Positions 30,422 to 41,653 are shown, counted from the stretch's first letter. The stretch is DNA of 63,053 nucleotides from Aeromonas australiensis (GCF_000819725.1 NZ_CDDH01000001.1:1-63053); one strand, 5' to 3'. Numbers and translations are program-made. Notes: generated from the letters alone by a model not told the origin.

Positions 30422-31105
30422 TAGGGGCTATCGTCAGAAGCTAGAGACCCATAAATGTACGCAGCGGATCTGCTCCGCTGCTACAAACGATCTCATGTTT
30501 TTAGCGTATCTTGTGGCAATGCCTCGCCATTGCTTCAGATGAAGGAAGGCGTTTTCCACCAAATGTCTTGCCCGATAAAGCTCCCTGTCGTGGTCTCGTT
30601 GTTCATTACGATTCCGTTTGGAAGGTATGACAGGCTCCATCCCCTGGGCGTAGGCGGTATCAATCACTGAATTGGTATCATATCTCCTGTCCGCCAAGAG
30701 ATAAGCGGCCTCCGAGCCGTCAATCAAGGTCGCGCCTTGCGTACAATCTGCGGTCGTACCCGATGTAATGATGCATTTTATTGGCATTCCATGTTCATTG
30801 GCGCCCAAATGGATTCTGCCGTTCAGCCCCCCTTAGTGACTCCCATATCCTGATTACCACCCCGAGCACCACTTGCATGGGGATGAACCTTGATATGGCT
30901 GGCGTCAAGCATCAGCCATTCGCAATCAGGTTCTTTTATCAGACGTTCTTGAAGGCGAGCCCAAATGCCCTTGTCACGCCAACGACAAAAGCGGCGATGG
31001 GTGTTTTTCCAGTCCCCGTATTCAGACGGTAAGTCACGCCAAGGGGCCCCTGTGCGCAAAACCCAGAAAACTGCGTCGATAGACGACCGGTTACCGCACG
31101 ACTCT
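30422..31105 (-). mobile_element. 5'-truncated IS5-family (IS427-like) insertion sequence
   Basis: Holds an IS5-type transposase in two overlapping phases. The 3' end of the transposase is complete, but its first about 35 codons are missing at the end nearest the hybrid kinase gene. The frame closes at a TAA near 31105. No convincing matching terminal repeats were found, so the element is probably immobile. Edges are approximate. Confidence 0.7.
30434..31059 (-). pseudogene. IS5-family transposase, N-terminally truncated, frameshift type
   Basis: The first phase (30823-31059) reads LRTGAPWRDLPSEYGDWKN and WLMLDASHIKVHPHASG (first catalytic Asp of the DDE triad), ending GGNQDMGVTKGG. The second phase (30434-30808) continues with LGANEHGMPIKCIITSG, LLADRRYDT (second Asp) and LVENAFLHLKQWRGIATRYAK (Glu region). 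They join by a -1 shift on a run of six G after AA, the usual programmed-frameshift design of the IS427 group. The N-terminus is absent, so it is likely non-functional. Confidence 0.8.
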
Positions 31106-31151
31106 ATCGCCCGTTACCTATACTTTCATGGACCTTATCGGAGAAGTACCC

Positions 31152-34100
31152 ATGCGCTCCATCAAGACTGTCTCACTCCTGCTTTTCATTCTCATCAGTG
31201 CCCTGCTTGCTTATTTAATCCATTTATCGTGGCAACTGGATCGTCAGCAGCACGCCTTAATCAATATCTACGCTCAGTCAGCTCAACGGCTGGCCTTGGC
31301 ACAAGAGATCCGAAACAGTTCGGATCATCTGAGTAAATTTGCCAGGGCCTACGCTGTCACCGGGCAACCCCGTTTCCTGCAGTTGTTCAACTATGTACTG
31401 GCGGTACGTAATGGCCAGATGATCCAGCAGGAGGGGCACAGCTTTGGCTTCTGGGATCAGGCTGCAACAACCAATTTTCCCCTTCCCGCGCTGAACAGGG
31501 AGTTTATTGCTCCCAGTTTGCAAAAACAGCTCGACCATGCCGGGCTCTCGACGCTGGAACTGCTGCTACTCAAGCAATCGTTGAATATATCCGATGAATT
31601 GGTCTCCATAGAACGTCGCGCTTTTGCCGCCGTTCAGGGCATTGACAGCCTGGATGGAAAACCGGACCTGCAAACGGCCACTCGCCTGCTCTTCAGCGAT
31701 CAATATCTCAATGAGAAGTGGCGTATCATGCGGCCCCTTGGTGAGTTTTATGCGGCGTTGAGCGAGCGCAATCAGCAAAGTCAGCTCCTGGCGGAAAAGC
31801 AGCTGCGCAGTTTTGCTCAACAGCAGCAGATAGCGTTATTGCTACTGCTGCTAGCAACCCTCTGTGGTTTTGCCATTATCTGGCGCTGGTATCTCTCCCC
31901 GCTTTCCAAAATGCAAGAGCGTCTTATCCAAAGAGTAAATACCCATGACTATCAGGCAGAAGAGGATAGTTGGCATCAGGGAGAGCTGGGGGAGCTGGCG
32001 CTTGCCCAGAACCAGCTGCTGCGCGAAATTGGGCGCCAGCTTGATAACAACAACTTGCTCAAGGAGTTCTCCGATGCGAGCAGGGGCTGCGACAGTGCAA
32101 CTGAATTTGGTAATCGGGTCATTCAGTTTTTGATGGCGCGCTTCAATGTTCCGCTGGCGGGCATCTATTTGTGGGAGCAGGAGCGACTGACTCGAAGTGC
32201 CGGTATTGGCTACCCGGGCAGCGCGGAACAGCAAATGGTAGAGGGGAGCCTGCAACTGAGACTGCTCCATAATCGTCAGCCCCATAAACTGACCGATCTA
32301 CAGGACCATTGCACTCTCCCTATGCTGGGGGGCTCACTCACCTTGAGCGAGATCCACTTTCTCCCCCTGTGGAGCAACGATATTCCTCTTGGCCTGCTCG
32401 AGCTGGGCACCCTGGCGCCACTGGAAGAAGAGCGTCAACAGTGGCTGACTCTACTGTGCAAGGAGCTGGAAATTGGGCTCCAGCTAACCCTTAACCAACA
32501 GCAGCAGATGAAGGCCGAGCAGCGTATCAGCGAGCAGTTACGCTTCACTCAGCAGGTACTCAATGCTATTCCAAATCCCATGTACTACCTGGACAAGCAG
32601 CAGTTGTTGCTTGGCGTCAATACTGCTTTCGCTGAATTCTGTGGTCATCCGCAGGGGAGCATCATCGGTATGCCTCTGGCCCACCTCTTTCCGGTTGGCG
32701 ATGCCTTCCTCGAGAATCACGGCCCTTTGCTGCAAGAAGCTGCCGCTATCCACTATGAATTGACGCTGCCAGCCCCGGGGGGCGCCAAGCATCAAATGAG
32801 CATCTATGAAGCCACCTATCTTGGCAGTGACAACCGCCCGGAAGGGATTGTGGGATTACTGGTTGATATCACAGAGCAAAAGGCGTTGGAGCAGGCGTTA
32901 CGCCAGGCCAAAGACTTGGCCGATGAAGCCTCTCAAGCCAAAGGGGAATTTTTGGCCAATATGAGTCACGAGATCCGTACCCCGATGAATGCCATTATCG
33001 GAATGACTCAATTGGCCATGATGAGTGACCTGACCCCCAAGCAGCAACATTATGTGGGCAAGATCGATCAGGCCGCCAAATCACTATTAGGTATCATCAA
33101 TGACATCCTGGATTTTTCCAAGGTGGAAGCTGGACGCCTCCAGCTGGAGCTTATCGATTTTCAGCTGGATGGCGTGCTCGACAACCTCGGAAATATGCTC
33201 GGGATCAGAGCTCAGGAGAAGGGGATCGAGCTGTTGTTTGACATTGATCCCGCCATGCCTCAAGCCCTGATTGGCGACCCCCTGCGTCTGGGGCAGATCC
33301 TCATTAACCTCTGTGGCAATGCGGTCAAATTTACCGAAAGCGGTGAGGCTGTGCTGCGTATTCAGACCAGAGAGCAACATGACGATCATGTCTGGGTTCA
33401 TTTCGAGGTCCGTGACAGCGGGATCGGCATGACACCGGAGCAATTGGGACGCCTGTTTCAATCTTTCTCTCAGGCTGATAGCAGCATCACTCGTCACTAT
33501 GGTGGAACAGGATTAGGACTCACCATCTCCAAACATTTGGTTGAATTGATGGGTGGAGAGATCAGCGTCAGCAGTACTCCGGGAATAGGTTCATGCTTCT
33601 CCTTCGACATCCAGTTGGGGCTGCAGAGCGCCAAGGCGGGTCAGTATGTCACCAGCCTAAATGAACTCATCGGGATCCGCGCCTTAGTGGTTGATGACCA
33701 CCCGCTAGCCCGCGAGATCATGCAGAGTTTACTGGAGGCAATGGGCTTGACGGTCACGCTGGCAGAAGATGGTGAGAGCGCTATCCAGCACGCCAGCCAG
33801 GATGCTTTTGCCATTGTCTTCATGGATTGGCAGTTACCAGGTATGGATGGGCTTGACGTCTGCAAACAGATCCGCCTTATCTCCCCCACAAGCAAGTTGG
33901 TACTGGCAACAGCCCATTGCCGCGATCTGGCTTTGCAGAGCCATAACGAGATCGATGCACTCATCATCAAGCCAGTCAATCCATCTGTTCTGTTCAACTG
34001 CCTTGTCGACCTGTTTCATCACCCTCAGCCAGCGCTGACCGAGGGAGCTGTGCATCCTGATTTGACCCTGAATGGAGCTCGCTTGTTACTGGTTGAGGAC

Positions 34101-35042
34101 AATCAGACCAATCAGGAGATTGCAGTGGGTTTGCTGGAACCCTACGGAGCTATTGTCAGGATTGCCAATCAGGGCAAGGAAGCCCTTGAATGGCTTGAGC
34201 GTGAGGCGTTCGATCTGGTGCTGATGGATATGCAGATGCCAGTGCTGGATGGCGTAAGTACGACACGCAAGATCAGGGAAATTCCCGCCTGGAAGTCGCT
34301 CCCCATCATAGCCATGACTGCCAATGCAATGCGTCAGGATGTTGAGCTCTGTCTCGAGTGCGGAATGAATGACCACATCAGCAAACCGATCGATGTAAAA
34401 GATATGCTCACCAAAATCACCAAATGGTTACCTGTGCCAGACCAGGAACAGATGTTGCCTGTATTGGCAGAAGAGCAAGCCCTTACCCGCTTCTGTGGCG
34501 ACAAAGAGCGCTGGCTGTGCAATCTGAGAGAGTTTGTCACGCAACAAGAACATGATAAAGCGCTCGTGAAAACCTTGCTGACGGGTGCAGATCTCGATGC
34601 GCTGGCTCGCCACGCACACAACATCAAGGGAGTTGCCGCCAATCTGGGAGCAATGCGTCTTGCCCTGTGGGCGAGTGACGTTGAAGAGCACTGCCATAGC
34701 AGCAGAGCGCCTGATGAAGAAGCATTCGCTCGCTTCGATGCTCAGCTCGTCACACTACGTCAACACCTCCCGCAGGTGCCGGTGAACACCACATCCGACT
34801 CTGGAACCGGGAATGTGGAGTCAATCAAATCAGAGCTTATCCGTCTGTTACCCTTGCTGCAGATGGGGGATGCCAGCGCCAAAACCCAGCTACAAAAAAT
34901 CAGAGAGATGCATGCGGATTGGCCTGCTGAGCTGATATCTTTGAATAAACTTGTTAATCAATATGACTTTGAGCATGCCAGCCAATGGCTCTCGGGTTGG
35001 TTAGCTCCAGAGAGGCCTAATGAGCACGATCCTCATAGTTGA
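31152..35042 (+). CDS. Hybrid sensor histidine kinase with GAF, PAS, two receivers and Hpt
   Basis: A 1296-residue inner-membrane kinase. Order: transmembrane segment (about 5-25), extracytoplasmic helical domain, second transmembrane segment (about 225-250), GAF-like region (about 300-440), PAS (about 465-570), HisKA with H606 ([16 protein letters not shown]), HATPase ([12 protein letters not shown]), receiver 1 with D892 (FMDWQLPG), receiver 2 with D1026 (LMDMQMP) and Hpt with H1156 (HNIKG). The start at 31152 has GGAG 8 nt upstream. Its 3' end overlaps the next gene by 23 nt, so the two form one module. The ligand is unknown. The truncated IS lies just upstream and may have altered its promoter. 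Confidence 0.88.
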   Translation: MRSIKTVSLLLFILISALLAYLIHLSWQLDRQQHALINIYAQSAQRLALAQEIRNSSDHLSKFARAYAVTGQPRFLQLFNYVLAVRNGQMIQQEGHSFGFWDQAATTNFPLPALNREFIAPSLQKQLDHAGLSTLELLLLKQSLNISDELVSIERRAFAAVQGIDSLDGKPDLQTATRLLFSDQYLNEKWRIMRPLGEFYAALSERNQQSQLLAEKQLRSFAQQQQIALLLLLLATLCGFAIIWRWYLSPLSKMQERLIQRVNTHDYQAEEDSWHQGELGELALAQNQLLREIGRQLDNNNLLKEFSDASRGCDSATEFGNRVIQFLMARFNVPLAGIYLWEQERLTRSAGIGYPGSAEQQMVEGSLQLRLLHNRQPHKLTDLQDHCTLPMLGGSLTLSEIHFLPLWSNDIPLGLLELGTLAPLEEERQQWLTLLCKELEIGLQLTLNQQQQMKAEQRISEQLRFTQQVLNAIPNPMYYLDKQQLLLGVNTAFAEFCGHPQGSIIGMPLAHLFPVGDAFLENHGPLLQEAAAIHYELTLPAPGGAKHQMSIYEATYLGSDNRPEGIVGLLVDITEQKALEQALRQAKDLADEASQAKGEFLANMSHEIRTPMNAIIGMTQLAMMSDLTPKQQHYVGKIDQAAKSLLGIINDILDFSKVEAGRLQLELIDFQLDGVLDNLGNMLGIRAQEKGIELLFDIDPAMPQALIGDPLRLGQILINLCGNAVKFTESGEAVLRIQTREQHDDHVWVHFEVRDSGIGMTPEQLGRLFQSFSQADSSITRHYGGTGLGLTISKHLVELMGGEISVSSTPGIGSCFSFDIQLGLQSAKAGQYVTSLNELIGIRALVVDDHPLAREIMQSLLEAMGLTVTLAEDGESAIQHASQDAFAIVFMDWQLPGMDGLDVCKQIRLISPTSKLVLATAHCRDLALQSHNEIDALIIKPVNPSVLFNCLVDLFHHPQPALTEGAVHPDLTLNGARLLLVEDNQTNQEIAVGLLEPYGAIVRIANQGKEALEWLEREAFDLVLMDMQMPVLDGVSTTRKIREIPAWKSLPIIAMTANAMRQDVELCLECGMNDHISKPIDVKDMLTKITKWLPVPDQEQMLPVLAEEQALTRFCGDKERWLCNLREFVTQQEHDKALVKTLLTGADLDALARHAHNIKGVAANLGAMRLALWASDVEEHCHSSRAPDEEAFARFDAQLVTLRQHLPQVPVNTTSDSGTGNVESIKSELIRLLPLLQMGDASAKTQLQKIREMHADWPAELISLNKLVNQYDFEHASQWLSGWLAPERPNEHDPHS

Positions 35043-36153
35043 TGACGCACCTATCAATATAGATATCCTTCATCATCTGTTAGAGCAGGGAGGATACAGT
35101 ATCAGGGTGGCCAGTAATGGACGCCAAGCGATCCACAGCATGGAGCAGCAGTTACCCGACCTGGTCATCATGGATATCAATATGCCGGAAATGGACGGTT
35201 TTGAAGCCTGCAGCCGGATCAAAAGTCGCATTGATTTATGGAACATACCCGTCATTTTCATCAGTGCCAGTAGTGACATCGAGTCACTCAATAGAGCCTT
35301 TCAGGTCGGCGGTTGTGACTATATCAACAAACCTTTCCATCCTCATGAAGTGATGGCCAGAGTGCGAAATCAGCTGCGTCTTAAGGAGGTTAATCGTCAG
35401 CAGGCTCGCATTCAGCTTTATCAAAGCATGTTTCAACTGACCGCTGGCATTGCCCATGAAATCAACACGCCGCTTGGGATCTGCATTACTGCATCCAGTT
35501 TTATTCATGAAGCCGGTGATCAGATATCCCATGCCATGAAGGAGGGTGCGCTGGGGAAAAATATGCTCAAGCTACAGCTCGACGAGATCCAGGAAGGAGC
35601 CATGATGGTCGAAAACAACCTGCAGCGCGTAGTGACCCTCCTCAACCGCTTCAAAACGCTGGCTCAGGATCAGGCCCCCCCGAAGAGTACGCGGTTCAAT
35701 CCTCATGAAGTCATCAGTATGTTGATCGCAGGATTTGCCGAGGAGTTTCAGCAACAACACATCGAGATGGTGATGGTATGCAATACCACTTGGCTGACGT
35801 GCCCACAGAGGCTTTTTTTGGATCTTGTTCAGGAACTGATCCTCAACAGCATGGCGCATGGCGCAGTAAGCCCGTTGCGTCTGGGGCTAACGCTGGATGA
35901 GGAGGGCGATCGGTTGCGGCTGCACTATTGGGATAATGGAACGGGCATGCCTCTCACTGAGCTACCCCGCCTGTTTGACCCCTTCTTTACTACCAAGCGG
36001 GGAGACCCACGTCACTGTGGTTTGAGTGCGTCTCGTATTCATAACCTTGTAGAGAGCAACCTGGGGGGGAGCATACGCGCTTACTTGCCCGAGGAGGGGG
36101 GGCTGCACTATGAGATCTGCCTGCCACTGAACAATGATGACAGCTTTGACTAG
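35020..36153 (+). CDS. Receiver-histidine kinase protein (soluble phosphorelay partner)
   Basis: A 377-residue cytoplasmic protein. The N-terminal receiver starts [20 protein letters not shown] with phospho-acceptor D52 ([12 protein letters not shown]) and conserved K in YINKPFHP. A kinase core follows, with H146 ([11 protein letters not shown]) and ATP-lid motifs YWDNGTGMP and [21 protein letters not shown]. There is no DNA-binding or other output domain. Translation starts inside the preceding hybrid kinase gene (23-nt overlap), so the pair probably exchange phosphate. The final output regulator is not in this window. Confidence 0.85.
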   Translation: MSTILIVDDAPINIDILHHLLEQGGYSIRVASNGRQAIHSMEQQLPDLVIMDINMPEMDGFEACSRIKSRIDLWNIPVIFISASSDIESLNRAFQVGGCDYINKPFHPHEVMARVRNQLRLKEVNRQQARIQLYQSMFQLTAGIAHEINTPLGICITASSFIHEAGDQISHAMKEGALGKNMLKLQLDEIQEGAMMVENNLQRVVTLLNRFKTLAQDQAPPKSTRFNPHEVISMLIAGFAEEFQQQHIEMVMVCNTTWLTCPQRLFLDLVQELILNSMAHGAVSPLRLGLTLDEEGDRLRLHYWDNGTGMPLTELPRLFDPFFTTKRGDPRHCGLSASRIHNLVESNLGGSIRAYLPEEGGLHYEICLPLNNDDSFD

Positions 36154-36390
36154 ACACCCGTTGTAGATGCATGCCTGGATGTTGTTCAGTAAAGAGTTAC
36201 CCCGATATGACATTCCATTGGGCCAAGCAGGCCGGGCAGTAATGAGTGGATACTTGTTGGCCAAAAATGCCAACGCCTGTGGTGGCAACTTGCCGCTGCC
36301 GCGCTGATTGCTGAAGATTGGCAGAGTCCTGACTGTTCCGTGATACGGGCACTCGGGGGAGAATGCCCGCAGACGTCAAGGTTGTGTCTC

Positions 36391-36927
36391 TTACCGAACC
36401 GCCTTGGCACGCTGGCGTATCGGTAACATGCGAGTAACCAGATTGCTGCGCTGACGCCAGGAGGTGAATACGATGGCCAGCAGATGCAGACCTATCAGCC
36501 CCTGCAAAGCCAACACGCACCACTCATGCCACTCGTCAGCGCCCAGTTCAAATCCCGTCTCGGTATTTTGAAACCAGCCGCTACCTGCTGTCGCCAACAC
36601 AACCAGCCAGAGCGCCCACACCGCCAGCTTGCCGCTGCCGTGATGACCCGGTGCCGGTGGCAACCGCTCACGCAACTCACAGGCCTGCTGACGAAAGTCA
36701 GCCCGAGTGGGGATCAAGGCTTCCAGTCGGGCGTGGCCTTTGGCAAACGAGAGACCCCACAGCAAGCGCAGAGTGACCAAGGCAATGGCGCCGTAACCCA
36801 GCCACTCATGCCACTCCTCTCCCGCTTCGTTAACCCATAGATTACCAATACAGATGGCCGCCAGGCCCCAGTGAGTCAAGCACACCAGTGGATCCCAGCG
36901 AAAGGAGTCACCCTTTTTTCTTGGCAT
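36391..36927 (-). CDS. Cytochrome b561-type membrane protein
   Basis: A 178-residue integral membrane b-type cytochrome with four hydrophobic helices. The haem-ligating histidines are likely those in LVCLTHWGLAA, GEEWHEWLGYGAI, ADEWHEWCVLALQ and IGLHLLAIVF. Such proteins pass electrons between the quinone pool and periplasmic acceptors. It overlaps the end of cybC by 20 nt, so the soluble b562 is the obvious redox partner (inference). Confidence 0.85.
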   Translation of the reverse strand: MPRKKGDSFRWDPLVCLTHWGLAAICIGNLWVNEAGEEWHEWLGYGAIALVTLRLLWGLSFAKGHARLEALIPTRADFRQQACELRERLPPAPGHHGSGKLAVWALWLVVLATAGSGWFQNTETGFELGADEWHEWCVLALQGLIGLHLLAIVFTSWRQRSNLVTRMLPIRQRAKAVR

Positions 36928-37282
36928 AATCGTGGTACTCCTTCTTCAGGTCATTGACCTTGGCCAGATGCTCCCGCGCCTTGGCCTCATCACCTGCCTT
37001 GAGTGCAGCCAGGCTGGCGTCCAGCTCGCCCTGTACCTTGTTCATCCCTTCAAGGAATTTCTCTTTCTTGGCAGCCGGCATGTTCTTCTGCTTGGCCACA
37101 TCCAGCTGAGCCTTCATCTCGTTAATGTGCTTCTCCATCTTGGCCGCGTCATTAGCCTTGACAGCCTGCTTGTAATTGAAGCCAATCTTCTTCATCGGCT
37201 GCTCTAGCTCACCGGCCATGGCAGGCAGGGTCATCAGGCCAAACATCAGAGGTAGCAGCAGGGGGCGAACGGTTTTCAACAT
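36908..37282 (-). CDS. cybC: Cytochrome b562
   Basis: A 124-residue periplasmic four-helix-bundle haem protein. The signal peptide (MLKTVRPLLLPLMFGLMTLPAMA) is cut after AMA. The mature protein starts GELEQPMKKIG, whose Met corresponds to axial ligand Met7. The C-terminal KEYHDYAKKKG holds the axial His, as in E. coli His102. It has no CxxCH, so the haem is non-covalent. It is coupled to the b561-type gene. Confidence 0.85.
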   Translation of the reverse strand: MLKTVRPLLLPLMFGLMTLPAMAGELEQPMKKIGFNYKQAVKANDAAKMEKHINEMKAQLDVAKQKNMPAAKKEKFLEGMNKVQGELDASLAALKAGDEAKAREHLAKVNDLKKEYHDYAKKKG

Positions 37283-37504
37283 GGGATTTCCTTATATAAC
37301 GACATGCTCGAGTTGTTAGGGGTACTTATGAATCCAAACAACAATTCATCGTCAGCATGATGCCATGACTCATGGTGAAACGTTTGTGAAAAATGCTGTT
37401 TTTTGTGGCAAATAGTGACAGATATACCGCGCTTGTTTGCGCTTGGTAACTGATTGAACGCTGGTGACGCGCGGCAAGAGGATGGTTGAAAGCGGTAAAC
37501 AGGG

Positions 37505-37530
37505 ACAAAAAACCCCGCCGTAGCGGGGTC
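37505..37530 (-). terminator. Terminator of purH-purD
   Basis: Stem CCCCGC/GCGGGG with a CGTA loop; on the minus strand it is followed by TTTTTTG. It lies about 30 bp beyond the purD stop. Confidence 0.85.
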
Positions 37531-37559
37531 TGAATCAGCTGGCCATTTGCTGGCGTCAG

Positions 37560-38846
37560 TTACTCCTGTTCACGAGCAATGGCGCGCCAGCCGATATCCT
37601 TGCGGTAGAAGACGCCATCCCACTTGATGCGGCCAGCGAGCTGATAGGCACGCTGCTGGGCTTCTGCCACAGTGTGGCCGAGGGCGGTTGCGCACAACAC
37701 GCGACCGCCAGCGGTCAGGCTGGTATCGCCCTCCAGACGGGTACCGGCATGGAACACCTTCTCACCCGCCACCTCATCCACCGGCAGGCCGCTGATGGGG
37801 TGGTTGCTGCTGTAATCGCCAGGATAGCCTCCCGCCGCCAACACCACGCCGATAGCGGCGCGGGGATCATAGATGGCCTCTTTCTGATCCAGCTTGCCTG
37901 CACAAGCGGCCAGGCAGAGCTCCACCAGATCGGACTGCATCCGCAGCATGATGGGCTGGGTCTCGGGATCGCCAAAGCGGCAGTTGAACTCGATCACCTT
38001 GGGATTGCCCTGACCGTCGATCATCAGACCTGCATAGAGGAAACCGGTGTAGACATTGCCTTCGGCCGCCATGCCGCGCACGGTCGGCATGATCACCTGC
38101 TCCATCACCTTTTTATGCACGTCTGCAGTCACTACCGGTGCCGGCGAGTAAGCTCCCATGCCGCCGGTGTTGAGGCCGGTATCGCCGTCGCCTACCCGCT
38201 TGTGATCCTGACTGGTGGCCATCGGCAGCACGTGCTCGCCATCGACCATAACGATGAAGCTTGCCTCTTCACCCTCCAGAAACTCCTCGATCACCACCCG
38301 GGAGCCCGCTTCGCCAAAGGCATTGCCGGAGAGCATGTCGCGCACCGCGTCTTCCGCTTCCTGCAAGGTCATGGCAACAATCACCCCCTTGCCCGCCGCC
38401 AGACCATCGGCCTTGATAACGATGGGGGCGCCCTTCTCGCGCAAGTAGGCGAGTGCTGGTTCCACTTCGGTGAAGTTCTGGTACTCGGCAGTCGGGATGG
38501 CGTGACGGGCCAGGAAATCCTTGGTGAAAGCCTTGGAGCCTTCCAGCTGGGCAGCGGCAGCGGTCGGGCCAAAGATCGGCTGACCGGCGGCGCGGAAGGC
38601 ATCCACCACCCCTTTCACCAGCGGCGCTTCCGGCCCGACGATGGTGAGGCCGATCTGCTTCTCTTTGGCAAAGGCCAGCAGCCCGTCGATATCGGTCGCC
38701 TCGATGGCGACGTTCTCGACCCCCGGCTCAAGCTGGGTGCCTGCGTTGCCCGGCGCCACAAAAACGTGACGTACCAGTGGGGAGTGTTTGGCCTTCCAGG
38801 CCAGAGCGTGTTCGCGGCCACCGTTGCCAATGATCAGTACTTTCAT
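37560..38846 (-). CDS. purD: Phosphoribosylamine-glycine ligase
   Basis: A 428-residue ATP-grasp enzyme joining glycine to phosphoribosylamine in purine synthesis. The N-terminus MKVLIIGNGGREHALAWK is the GARS signature. The ATP-grasp core has IVIKADGLAAGKGVIVA and EEFLEGEEASF, and FNCRFGDPETQ holds the metal ligands. Length equals E. coli PurD (429). It is the second gene of purH-purD, 114 bp downstream of purH; the gap contains a GC-rich inverted repeat (GACGGC/GCCGTC near 38878). Confidence 0.97.
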   Translation of the reverse strand: MKVLIIGNGGREHALAWKAKHSPLVRHVFVAPGNAGTQLEPGVENVAIEATDIDGLLAFAKEKQIGLTIVGPEAPLVKGVVDAFRAAGQPIFGPTAAAAQLEGSKAFTKDFLARHAIPTAEYQNFTEVEPALAYLREKGAPIVIKADGLAAGKGVIVAMTLQEAEDAVRDMLSGNAFGEAGSRVVIEEFLEGEEASFIVMVDGEHVLPMATSQDHKRVGDGDTGLNTGGMGAYSPAPVVTADVHKKVMEQVIMPTVRGMAAEGNVYTGFLYAGLMIDGQGNPKVIEFNCRFGDPETQPIMLRMQSDLVELCLAACAGKLDQKEAIYDPRAAIGVVLAAGGYPGDYSSNHPISGLPVDEVAGEKVFHAGTRLEGDTSLTAGGRVLCATALGHTVAEAQQRAYQLAGRIKWDGVFYRKDIGWRAIAREQE

Positions 38847-38960
38847 CGTATCGCTCGCTTCTATTTGTGGTCACTGGACGGCCACCCGGGCCGTCAGTCA
38901 GTGGAAATAGTCAGTTGAAAAGAGACAACAAAAGGGCCGCCATCGGCAGCCCCTGACCCA

Positions 38961-40568
38961 TCAATGACGGAAATGGCGCATGTTGGTGAACACCATGCAC
39001 ATGCCGTGCTCGTCGGCGGCGTCGATCACCTCCTGATCGCGCATCGAGCCACCCGGCTGGATCACGCAGGAGATACCGGCCTGCGCGGCAGCATCGATAC
39101 CGTCGCGGAACGGGAAGAAGGCATCGGAGGCCATGACGGAGCCCGCCACGGTCAGCCCTTCATCCGCCGCCTTGATACCGGCAATCTTGGCCGAATAAAC
39201 ACGGCTCATCTGGCCGGCACCGACGCCGATGGTCTGGCCATCTTTGGCGTAGACGATGGCGTTGGATTTGACGAACTTGGCCACCTTCCAGCAAAACAGC
39301 AGATCCTGCAGCTCGGCCTCGGTCGGCTGACGCTTGCTGACTACGGTCAGGTCGCCCAGGGTCACCATGCCGAGATCCCGCTCCTGTACCAGCAGGCCGC
39401 CGTTGACGCGCTTGAGGTCAAAGCCTTGCGCCGGAGCCGTCCACTGCCCGCATTCGAGCAGACGCACGTTCTGCTTGGCGGCGACCGCATCGCGGGCCTC
39501 CTGGCTGACGGTCGGGGCGATGATCACTTCGACAAACTGGCGGGCCACGATGGCAGCGGCAGTGGCGCCATCAAGCGGCCGGTTAAAGGCGATGATGCCG
39601 CCGAAGGCAGAGGTGGGGTCGGTCTGGTAAGCGCGATCGTAGGCACTCAGCAGGTCGTTACCGATGGCCACGCCGCAGGGGTTGGCATGCTTGACGATGA
39701 CGCAGGCCGGCTGGTCGAACTCCTTCACACACTCCAGCGCCGCATCGGTATCGGCGATGTTGTTGTAGGAGAGCGCCTTGCCCTGCAGCTGGATAGCGCT
39801 GGAGACAGAACCCGGCGCGGCATGCTCTTCGGCGTAGAAAGCGGCAGCCTGATGGCTGTTTTCGCCGTAACGCATGTCCTGCTTCTTGATGAACTGGCTG
39901 TTGAAGGTGCGCGGGAAGCGGGACTCCTCGTCACCCTCCTTGTTGTCGCCATAAGAGGGCACCCCATAACTGGGAACAAGGGTGCCGAAGTAGTTGGCGA
40001 TCATGCCATCGTAGGCGGCGGTGTGCTCGAAGGCGGCAATGGCCAGATCGAAACGGGTCGCCAGTTTCAGGCTGTTGCCGTTGGCATCCATCTCGCGAAT
40101 AACCCGATCATAGTCGGCAGCTTTGACGACGATAGCGACATCTTTATGGTTTTTGGCGGCAGAACGCACCATGGTCGGACCGCCGATGTCGATGTTCTCG
40201 ACCGCATCGGCCAGGGTGCAGCCCGCTTTGGCCACGGTGGCAGCAAAGGGGTAAAGGTTGACGACGACCATGTCGATGGGGGAGATAGCGTGCTCGGCCA
40301 TGATGGCGTCATCCTGATCCCGACGGCCGAGGATGCCGCCATGAACCTTGGGATGCAGGGTCTTGACCCGGCCATCCATCATTTCAGGGAAACCCGTGTA
40401 GTCGGAGACCTCGGTCACCGGCAGACCCGCCTCGCCAAGCAGCTTGGCGGTACCGCCCGTGGAGAGCAGGGCAACACCACGCTCGTTGAGTGCCTTGGCA
40501 AATTCCAGAATGCCAGTTTTGTCAGACACACTCAGCAGTGCACGGCGAATGGGTCGAGCTTGTTCCAT
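38961..40568 (-). CDS. purH: Bifunctional AICAR transformylase/IMP cyclohydrolase
   Basis: A 535-residue enzyme for the last two steps of IMP synthesis. The N-terminal IMP cyclohydrolase (MGS-like) domain has [11 protein letters not shown] and [19 protein letters not shown]. The C-terminal transformylase domain has [14 protein letters not shown] and the catalytic [12 protein letters not shown] 40568 gives [19 protein letters not shown], the family N-terminus; the frame extends farther upstream without homology. PurR-like boxes lie about 240-275 bp upstream. Confidence 0.96.
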   Translation of the reverse strand: MEQARPIRRALLSVSDKTGILEFAKALNERGVALLSTGGTAKLLGEAGLPVTEVSDYTGFPEMMDGRVKTLHPKVHGGILGRRDQDDAIMAEHAISPIDMVVVNLYPFAATVAKAGCTLADAVENIDIGGPTMVRSAAKNHKDVAIVVKAADYDRVIREMDANGNSLKLATRFDLAIAAFEHTAAYDGMIANYFGTLVPSYGVPSYGDNKEGDEESRFPRTFNSQFIKKQDMRYGENSHQAAAFYAEEHAAPGSVSSAIQLQGKALSYNNIADTDAALECVKEFDQPACVIVKHANPCGVAIGNDLLSAYDRAYQTDPTSAFGGIIAFNRPLDGATAAAIVARQFVEVIIAPTVSQEARDAVAAKQNVRLLECGQWTAPAQGFDLKRVNGGLLVQERDLGMVTLGDLTVVSKRQPTEAELQDLLFCWKVAKFVKSNAIVYAKDGQTIGVGAGQMSRVYSAKIAGIKAADEGLTVAGSVMASDAFFPFRDGIDAAAQAGISCVIQPGGSMRDQEVIDAADEHGMCMVFTNMRHFRH

Positions 40569-40983
40569 CACACTATCGTCCTCAACATAACGGGGACCGT
40601 TCCATGGGAGGCGAGGCTCAACACAGAGAGTCCCCAAATAAATGGAAGTGGGGGATTTCGCAAACCACTCTCGCCCCGACATCCGGCAAAAGCGTTTTAG
40701 GAAATGCCCGCTTGGTGCGGCGCTCTGTTATGGGCGCGTATTCTACACAAAAAATGTGACCCGTGGTGGATTTTTTGAAACAGCAAAGCCTTATTTGGCG
40801 CGGCGTTAAACGTTTTCCACTTGATTTTCTCGAAACGTTTGCACTTTCAGTGTTTTATGGAAAAAAGGGTCGCCAGGAGATGTTTATCTGCCCCTTTTAT
40901 GCCCTTGGCTGGCAATCCATGGGCAAAGGGGTGATAGTGGATTCCGGTTTTTGTTGCGGCATACATTCAAGGGGAGAGAGAGC
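40569..40983. other. Divergent purH/zntR control region
   Basis: 415 bp with no gene. On the minus strand TAGAAT near 40744-40749 is a candidate purH -10. Two PurR-like boxes lie farther upstream. No zntR operator was located. Confidence 0.45.
40804..40844. promoter_or_regulatory. Two PurR-like boxes
   Basis: CGTTAAACGTTTTCCA (40804-40819) and CTCGAAACGTTTGCAC (40829-40844) each hold the AAACGTTT core of the PurR operator, the second with the outer GC pair. They are 25 bp apart centre to centre and face purH. Control of purHD by PurR with hypoxanthine or guanine is the expected function. Confidence 0.6.
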
Positions 40984-41439
40984 ATGTATCGGATCGGTGA
41001 ACTGGCCAAGGCGTGCGGGGTCAAGGCAGATACCCTGCGTTTTTACGAGAAGAACGGGCTTATCTCACCGGGGATCCGCAACGAATCCGGCTACCGCCTC
41101 TACAGTGAACAGGACAAGCGGCGGCTGGAGTTTATTATCCGCGCCAAGTCGGTGGGCTTCTCCCTTGCCGATATCGGCGAGCTGCTCGACCTCGATACCA
41201 ACAAGGCCAAGGTCACCTGTCAGGAGGTAAAAGCGGTAGCCGACACCAAGCTGGCCCAGGTGGAGCAGAAGATCATCGAACTGACCCGCTTTCGCGACAA
41301 CCTGCGCGAGCTCTCCAATATCTGCTGCGGCGGCCCCCGCTCGGCCGAGCACTGCGCCATCCTAGAGACGCTGGAATCTGGCGCCCCGGCCCATCACGAG
41401 CATCATAGCCACGACCAGCATGACCCGGTTCACGGCTGA
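40984..41439 (+). CDS. zntR: Zn(II)-responsive MerR-family regulator ZntR
   Basis: A 151-residue activator of zinc export genes. The N-terminal MerR helix-turn-helix starts MYRIGELAKACGVKADTLRFYEKNGL. A dimerisation helix follows, then the metal site: C in KVTCQEVKA and SNICCGGPRSAEHCAI, which match ZntR Cys79, Cys114/115 and Cys124. The tail is His-rich (HHEHHSHDQH), possibly adding zinc affinity. The start was set at 40984 (GGGGAGAGAG upstream). No zntA-type exporter is adjacent. Confidence 0.88.
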   Translation: MYRIGELAKACGVKADTLRFYEKNGLISPGIRNESGYRLYSEQDKRRLEFIIRAKSVGFSLADIGELLDLDTNKAKVTCQEVKAVADTKLAQVEQKIIELTRFRDNLRELSNICCGGPRSAEHCAILETLESGAPAHHEHHSHDQHDPVHG

Positions 41440-41653
41440 CATGGTATGCCTGACTGAGCGTGGCTGGCTCAGAGTGACTGACTCGGCGTGCCCGACGCAT
41501 TGCTCCGGCCGCGATTTGGTGACAAAATCGCCACGTTTTTAACCGGTGCCAGTGCATCCGGTTGCCGGGCGCTAGCCTGAACAGGCGCCCGCAGCGAAAA
41601 CCACCATCCAGACACAAGCATCAACACCCCAAGGACAAAGAAGAGGAGCCATC

